A program made the translations under genes and the position numbers. 64,000 nt of DNA from Luteolibacter sp. SL250. Its GTDB lineage: Bacteria; Verrucomicrobiota; Verrucomicrobiia; Verrucomicrobiales; Akkermansiaceae. Where the stretch lies: NCBI RefSeq assembly GCF_026625605.1, contig NZ_CP113054.1, forward strand, positions 3,906,001 to 3,970,000, read 5' to 3'. Positions 60,071 to 64,000 of this stretch are shown in pieces. The number at the start of each line of letters is the position of its first letter. Position 1 is the stretch's first letter. The notes under the pieces were generated by a model. The model ran no database searches. It was not told the DNA's origin and was given only the letters and a program-made list of their open reading frames with translations.

Positions 60071-60442
60071 ATGAAAGCTTCCGTTTGCTCCGCCGCCGTC
60101 GTGCTCGCCGCGTTGTCCGCCGTCTCCTGTGACCGGAAGGAAGAACCCGGCTCCGCAGGCAGCCCGCCGCCCGCCTCGGAGATCGTCGAGCCGGCCCCAC
60201 CGTCCGCCGTCCCCGTGACGCAGCCGGAGGATTTCAAGGTCGCCGAGGAAGAACCCGGCAGCCCGGACGCCCCCTCCCCCACCCCCGGCCAGCGGCTCGA
60301 CAATGCCATCGAGAAGACTGAAGAAGGCCTCGAAACCGCCCGGGACAAGACCGAGGAAGGCCTGCGCAAGGCCGCCGAAAAAACCGGAGGGTTCCTCCAG
60401 CGCGCCGGCGAGACCATCGAACGCAAAGCCAGCGGCCAGTAA
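60071..60442 (+). CDS. Small lipoprotein with amphipathic helical repeats
   Basis: The 123-residue protein has a lipoprotein signal (VVLAALSAVSC, Cys at 20) and a Pro/Glu-rich linker. Three 11-residue amphipathic repeats follow (DNAIEKTEEGL, ETARDKTEEGL, RKAAEKTGGFL), as in YtxH- or LEA-like proteins. It probably sits in the outer membrane with the helices in the periplasm. It follows cysJ by 36 bp on the same strand but is not clearly part of its function. Confidence 0.65.
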   Translation: MKASVCSAAVVLAALSAVSCDRKEEPGSAGSPPPASEIVEPAPPSAVPVTQPEDFKVAEEEPGSPDAPSPTPGQRLDNAIEKTEEGLETARDKTEEGLRKAAEKTGGFLQRAGETIERKASGQ

Positions 60443-60468
60443 GGCGGCTGGGTAGCGAATCCCCAAGT

Positions 60469-61100
60469 GTAGCGAATCCCGTGAGAGATTCGGCGGAGTG
60501 GACCCGCCACGGACAAACCGCTCCGGTCCCCGAGAGATAAGACGTCGGCCAATAAGAGGACGCCCTCCCAGCCGAAGGTCTCACGACCTTCGCTACGCTG
60601 TGACTTTCGCTGCATGAGGTGGCGAACACGAAGAGTAGCGAATCTCGTGAGAGATTCGGCGGAGTGGACCCGCCACGGATGAAACCGCTCCGGTCCCCGA
60701 GAGATAAGACGTCGGCCAATAAGAGGACGTTCTCCCAGCCGAAGGTCTTACGACCTTCGCTACGCTGACGACCTCCGCTACCCCGGAGTAACGAATCCAC
60801 AGCGTAGCGAATCTCGTGAGAGATTCGGCGGAGTGGACCCGCCACGGACAAACCGGCTCCGGTCCCCGAAAGATAAGACGTCGGCTATAGGAGGACGTCT
60901 TCCCAGCCGAAGGTCTCACGACCTTCGCTACCCTGACGGCCTTCGCTACCCCGGAGTAACGAATCCACAGCGTAGCGAATCTCGTGAGAGATTCGGCGGG
61001 GTGCATCCACCATGGACGGAGCGGCTCCGGTCGCCGGGGAATAGGGCGTTGGTTGGTCAAGGGACGCCCTCCCAGCCGAAGGTCTCACGACCTTCGCTAC
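60469..61100. repeat. Four-copy tandem array of family-1 doublets
   Basis: Doublets start at 60469, 60635, 60804 and 60972 (period 166, 169, 168 bp), each about 128 bp with GTAGCGAATCTCGTGAGAG (CCC variant in the first) on the left and GGTCTCACGACCTTCGCTAC on the right. The third unit's interval shares ACGAATCCACAGCG with the fourth. Spacers contain GAGATAAGACGTCGGC and are more alike than to other doublets, so the array arose by local duplication. It fills the 667-bp gap between the lipoprotein and the next gene. Confidence 0.93.
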
Positions 61101-61109
61101 CCTGACGGC

Positions 61110-61781
61110 TTACCTCAGCCGCCGTGCCTGCTCGTCGAGGAAGATTTCCGCGAGGCGGAAGCAGCGCTTGGAAAGCTCCCGGGCGTCCTGGTCATTGATG
61201 AGGGAAACGCCTTCTTCGCTCACTTCCGCGAGGAAGATCTTCCAGGCGCGCTTTGCCAGCACTTCCGGGTTCACCGGCTGGCGGTGCTGCTGCTGCTGGG
61301 GTGGCTGTTGCTGCGGCGGACGGGGTGCCTGCGCGGGGGCGGACGCCTGGACCGGGGCGGCCTCACCGCCACCGTTGCCGGCTGGAACTTCGGAAAGCGC
61401 CACGACCTCTTCGGCCGGCGGTGCGCCCTGCTGGGAATTCTGCCCGCCTCCGCCCTTGCCCTTGCGGCGGCGGCGCTTGCGCTTGTCGTTGCCGGTCTTG
61501 CCACCGGCTTCGGAGACGGTCTCCGCTTCCGGCCAGTCCTGGCGGCTGTCGGACCCTCCACCGTCTTCCACGGCGGCAGGGGCGGGTGCGGGTGCAGGTG
61601 CGGCCTCCGCTTTCGCCGGTGCGGCCGGGGCCTCGACCACGATGGGTTCCGCTTCTTTTTTCGCGGCTGCCTTGTCCGCGGTTTTCTTCACGCGGGGGGT
61701 GGAAATCCTGCGCACGCGTGGTGCCGCGGCTTCCGTGGATTCTGGTGCGGATGCCGGGGCGGTGTCTTTGTCTTCGCTCAT
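61110..61781 (-). CDS. Ala/Pro/Gln-rich protein with conserved C-terminal helix
   Basis: Residues 1-160 of this 223-residue protein are low-complexity (Ala-rich, a basic KRKRRRRKGKGGGG stretch at about 100-113, and PPQQQPPQQQQHRQP at about 155-170). The last 55 residues are ordered and helical (AKRAWKIFLAEVSEEGVSLI and RELSKRCFRLAEIFLDEQAR). The disordered basic stretch suggests nucleic acid or ribosome contact, and the C-terminal domain resembles short helical tails seen in other Verrucomicrobia proteins. It lies 77 bp downstream of the gspG-like gene on the same strand. Function unknown. Confidence 0.6.
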   Translation of the reverse strand: MSEDKDTAPASAPESTEAAAPRVRRISTPRVKKTADKAAAKKEAEPIVVEAPAAPAKAEAAPAPAPAPAAVEDGGGSDSRQDWPEAETVSEAGGKTGNDKRKRRRRKGKGGGGQNSQQGAPPAEEVVALSEVPAGNGGGEAAPVQASAPAQAPRPPQQQPPQQQQHRQPVNPEVLAKRAWKIFLAEVSEEGVSLINDQDARELSKRCFRLAEIFLDEQARRLR

Positions 61782-61858
61782 GGGTGGTTGATGGGAAAAA
61801 AGAAGCCCGCCGGAATGGCGGGCGTCCAGTGGAAACGCGATTCCGGGGAATTTCCTGT

Positions 61859-62422
61859 TCAGCTCCCCCAGTTGCGGATGTCGTCCTTGGTGACGTCACC
61901 CTCGCCGGTGTTGTTCGTCTTGCCGTCAGGACCGGCGGACCAGATGTCGAAGTCCGGGTTGATGGCCTCCGGGTTCGCCTTGCCGTCGTTCATCTTGCCG
62001 GAGCGGAAGCGGTATTCGTTGCCCCATGGGTCGAGCAGGATGACCTCCGCGCGGGTGCCGTCCGTCCAGCCCTGCTTGTTGTTGTCCGGGTCCAGCTCGG
62101 AGAGATAGACTTTCTGCTCGCGGTCGGTGTCGGCTCCGGCGCCGTTGTCGTCGGAGTCCCAGTAGAGCGCGCGGTAGAGGATCTTGCTGTCCCGCTTGCC
62201 GGCGGTGCCGCCGGTGGGGTAGGAGCCGTTGTCGAGCTTGTACTGTTCCAGCGCCTGGGAAAGGAGCTGGATCTGCACCTTGGCCGTTTCGACCGCCTGC
62301 TTGTTCTTGACGAAGCCGGTGCCGCCGATGACGAGGGCGGCCAGGATCACCAGGATGGTGATGACCGCCAGCATCTCGATGAGGCTGAAGCCGCGGCTGC
62401 GGGAGATGGGTTGGGTTTTCAT
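61859..62422 (-). CDS. gspG: Type II secretion major pseudopilin-like protein (GspG family)
   Basis: The 187-residue protein has a class III leader cleaved after Gly in RSRGFSLIEMLAVITILVIL (Glu at +5 present). The long N-terminal helix is followed by QIQLLSQALEQYKLDNGSYP and the GspG-type end LDPWGNEYRFRSG, then NPDFDIWSAGPDGK, which in GspG binds calcium. It forms the pseudopilus of type II secretion and would be processed by the prepilin peptidase at 25946. It follows the gspF-like gene by 34 bp. Confidence 0.92.
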   Translation of the reverse strand: MKTQPISRSRGFSLIEMLAVITILVILAALVIGGTGFVKNKQAVETAKVQIQLLSQALEQYKLDNGSYPTGGTAGKRDSKILYRALYWDSDDNGAGADTDREQKVYLSELDPDNNKQGWTDGTRAEVILLDPWGNEYRFRSGKMNDGKANPEAINPDFDIWSAGPDGKTNNTGEGDVTKDDIRNWGS

Positions 62423-62456
62423 GCGTGTCTTCGTTGGAGGTTCTTCCGGCTCCGGA

Positions 62457-63746
62457 TCACGTGGACTGGCCCATGTTGGAGATCACCTGGATCAGCGGCA
62501 GGAACAGCGCGAACACCACCGAGCCGACGACCAACGCCAGGAACACGATCATGATCGGCTCCAGGATGGAGGTAAGCGCGGTGACGGCGTTGTCAACCTC
62601 GTCATCATACACGTCCGCCACCTTCAGCAGCATCTCCGGGAGCTGGCCGGTTTCCTCACCGACGTCCACCATGGAGATGACCATGTCCGGGAACACGCCG
62701 GAGGCCTGCAGCGGGGTGACGATGGATTCACCTTCCTTGACCGCCTCATGCACCTTGTCGATCGCCTTGGAGATGATGACGTTGCCGGCGGTGTCGCGGG
62801 TGATGTTGAGCGCCTGGAGGATCGGCACACCGGAGGTCACCAGGGTGCCCAGGGTCCGGGCGAAACGGGACACCGCGCTCTTGCGCTGGATGTCACCGAT
62901 GATGGGCATGGTCAGCTTCGCCTTGTCCACGGAGATGCGGCCGCCCTTCGTGTTGCTCCACATCTTGAACATGAAGATCAGGAAGCCGATGAAGATGAAG
63001 ATGAAGACGGCGTTCGGCACCACGAACGGACGCGCCAGCATGAACTCCGACGCCCCGAAGACGACGCGGGAGATCAGCGGGAGCTGCTGTCCGGGCATGT
63101 CCGCGAACATCTCCTTGAACTTCGGAACGATGAAGATCATCAGGAAGATCAGGATCGCCACGGCGATGAACATGACGATGACCGGATAGACCATCGCGGA
63201 CACGATCTTGTTCTTCAGCTTCTGCGCCTTCTCCTGGTACTCCGCCAGACGGTTGAGGACGATTTCGAGCACACCGCCAAGCTCACCGGCCTTGACCATG
63301 TTCACGTAGAGCTTGTTGAAGATCTTCGGGTGCTGGGCGAGGGACTCGGAGAAGGTGGAACCGCCCTGGACGGACTCCGCCAGAGAGTTGACCGTGCCTT
63401 TCAGCACCGGGTTGGGCTCCTGCTTCGCCAGCACGGTGAGGCTGCGCAGCAACGGCAGGCCGGAGTCGATCAGCGTGGCGAGCTGGCGGGTGAAGATCAT
63501 CAGGTTCTTCGGCTTGATGCGTCCGCCCGTCGTGCCTTTGACGGCCTTTGCCTTGCCACCACCCTTGCCCTTGGCGGCGGGGGTCTTGCTCTTGGTGATC
63601 TTTCCTTTCCCTTCCTCCGCGATCTGGGTGGGATGGAGGTTCAATGCTCGGATCTGCTGGACGGCTTCCGCCTCATTCGCGGCGGAGATGCTGCCGATGG
63701 TCTCATCGCCTTTCGCGTCGAGAGCTTTGTATTGGAAGTTAGGCAT
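62457..63746 (-). CDS. gspF: Type II secretion/type IV pilus inner-membrane platform protein (GspF/PilC)
   Basis: The 429-residue protein has an N-terminal domain (MPNFQYKALDAKGDETIGSI), a Lys/Gly-rich linker (about 48-75), and two repeated T2SSF domains. The first has RQLATLIDSGLPLLRSL, the second RFARTLGTLVTSGVPILQAL. MVKAGELGGVLEIVLNRLAE and MVDVGEETGQLPEMLLKVAD are the matching halves, each followed by membrane helices. It is the inner-membrane scaffold that couples the ATPase to pseudopilus growth. Gene order is E-F-G. Confidence 0.95.
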   Translation of the reverse strand: MPNFQYKALDAKGDETIGSISAANEAEAVQQIRALNLHPTQIAEEGKGKITKSKTPAAKGKGGGKAKAVKGTTGGRIKPKNLMIFTRQLATLIDSGLPLLRSLTVLAKQEPNPVLKGTVNSLAESVQGGSTFSESLAQHPKIFNKLYVNMVKAGELGGVLEIVLNRLAEYQEKAQKLKNKIVSAMVYPVIVMFIAVAILIFLMIFIVPKFKEMFADMPGQQLPLISRVVFGASEFMLARPFVVPNAVFIFIFIGFLIFMFKMWSNTKGGRISVDKAKLTMPIIGDIQRKSAVSRFARTLGTLVTSGVPILQALNITRDTAGNVIISKAIDKVHEAVKEGESIVTPLQASGVFPDMVISMVDVGEETGQLPEMLLKVADVYDDEVDNAVTALTSILEPIMIVFLALVVGSVVFALFLPLIQVISNMGQST

Positions 63747-63848
63747 GGTTGGGGTCTTTTATTGAAAGGATTTGGGGAAAGTTTCCGCCAAGCTAGAGGA
63801 ACAGCCGTTCGGATGGCGAGGGAAAAGGAGTCGGTTTCGTAACAGAGA

Positions 63849-64000
63849 TCAGGTGTATTTCAGGACCTCTTCGATGGTGGTGGTGCCCAGGTAGATGTTG
63901 CGCAGGCCGTCCTCGCGGAGGGTGTTCATCCCCAGCTCGATGGCTTTCTGCTTGAGCACCACCGTGGGGGCGCGCGCCGTGATCAGCTCCCGGATGGGGT
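63849..64000 (-). CDS. Type II secretion/type IV pilus ATPase, C-terminal end (GspE/PilB)
   Basis: Only the last 50 residues are in the window: [20 protein letters not shown], then [20 protein letters not shown] and IEEVLKYT before the stop. This is the conserved C-terminus of GspE/PilB ATPases. It lies 102 bp upstream of the gspF-like gene in the same operon. GspE and PilB cannot be told apart from this part. Confidence 0.88.
   Translation of the reverse strand, partial: PIRELITARAPTVVLKQKAIELGMNTLREDGLRNIYLGTTTIEEVLKYT

Noticed and set aside
58256..60466. A 736-codon minus-strand frame opposite cysJ
   Set aside because: Its product is Gly/Ala/Val/Asp-rich and motif-free, while the opposite strand encodes all three CysJ domains.
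60469..61100. Possible CRISPR array
   Set aside because: The repeated units are about 128 bp, each with two hairpins and similar spacers; repeat and spacer sizes do not fit CRISPR, and no cas gene is near.

Overview
The window looks like chromosomal DNA from a high-G+C member of the Verrucomicrobiota (Verrucomicrobiales or Luteolibacter-like). This is inferred from gene content, not from a marker gene: a PSCyt1/DUF1549/DUF1553 protein, a PEP-CTERM protein, membrane-anchored helical-repeat proteins typical of that phylum, many TTG/GTG starts, weak Shine-Dalgarno signals and very repeat-rich intergenic DNA. No rRNA, tRNA or CRISPR array was recognised.

Layout. 1-2.7 kb: a remnant of an AbiEii-type nucleotidyltransferase cut off at a heptanucleotide repeat array, then a compact operon (small ORF, nucleotidyltransferase, winged-helix partner) behind nested palindromes. 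2.8-11.8 kb: a phage-derived one-strand cassette. It holds two tail-fibre proteins with a T7-type anchor and YadA-like head repeats, a pyruvyltransferase-GT25 fusion, two small appendage-like proteins, and a lysis set (unimolecular-spanin-like lipoprotein, holin-like protein, secreted endolysin, membrane coiled-coil protein). No capsid, terminase or integrase is present. 11.9-19 kb: hypothetical proteins, then a CE7-like esterase beside a large PSCyt1/DUF1549/DUF1553 protein. 19.2-22.1 kb: rpmH-rnpA-yidD-yidC. 22-32 kb: GNAT, cupin, PEP-CTERM protein, nucleoside deaminase, prepilin peptidase, glycosyltransferase and a translationally coupled pair of helical-repeat proteins. 32.7-39.6 kb: acyl-CoA desaturase, PAP2-like/PlsC-like lipid pair, lipoprotein pair, LysR regulator, rpsU. 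40-53.7 kb: an AddB-like and an AddA-like gene about 8 kb apart. Between them lie an IS3-family element, a two-component system, a fasciclin/MerR divergent pair, a histidine-kinase gene fragment and a di-haem peroxidase. 54-64 kb: hisF, rpmE2, nuoA, a Dabb protein, cysJ, and the start of a type II secretion/type IV pilus operon (E, F and G-like genes, minus strand).

The most striking non-coding feature is several families of dispersed palindromic repeats. Family 1 is a REPIN-like doublet of two different hairpins bounded by GTAGCGAA and TTCGCTAC, present about twenty times and once as a four-copy tandem array. Family 2 is an 80-bp palindrome starting ACTGGGACCGCGG. Family 3 is bounded by GGAGGGGCGCACGCCG. 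Family 4 is a GTTCGATG hexamer-like string that often sits just before start codons. Family 5 is the AGTAAGGAGGGAGGACA palindrome. No RAYT transposase gene is visible here. The IS3 element landed inside a family-5 palindrome at the end of the addB-like gene and supplies that gene's present stop codon.

The best candidates for undescribed biology are the small-ORF/nucleotidyltransferase/winged-helix operon, the fibre-plus-lysis cassette with its sugar-modifying fusion enzyme, and the repeat families themselves.
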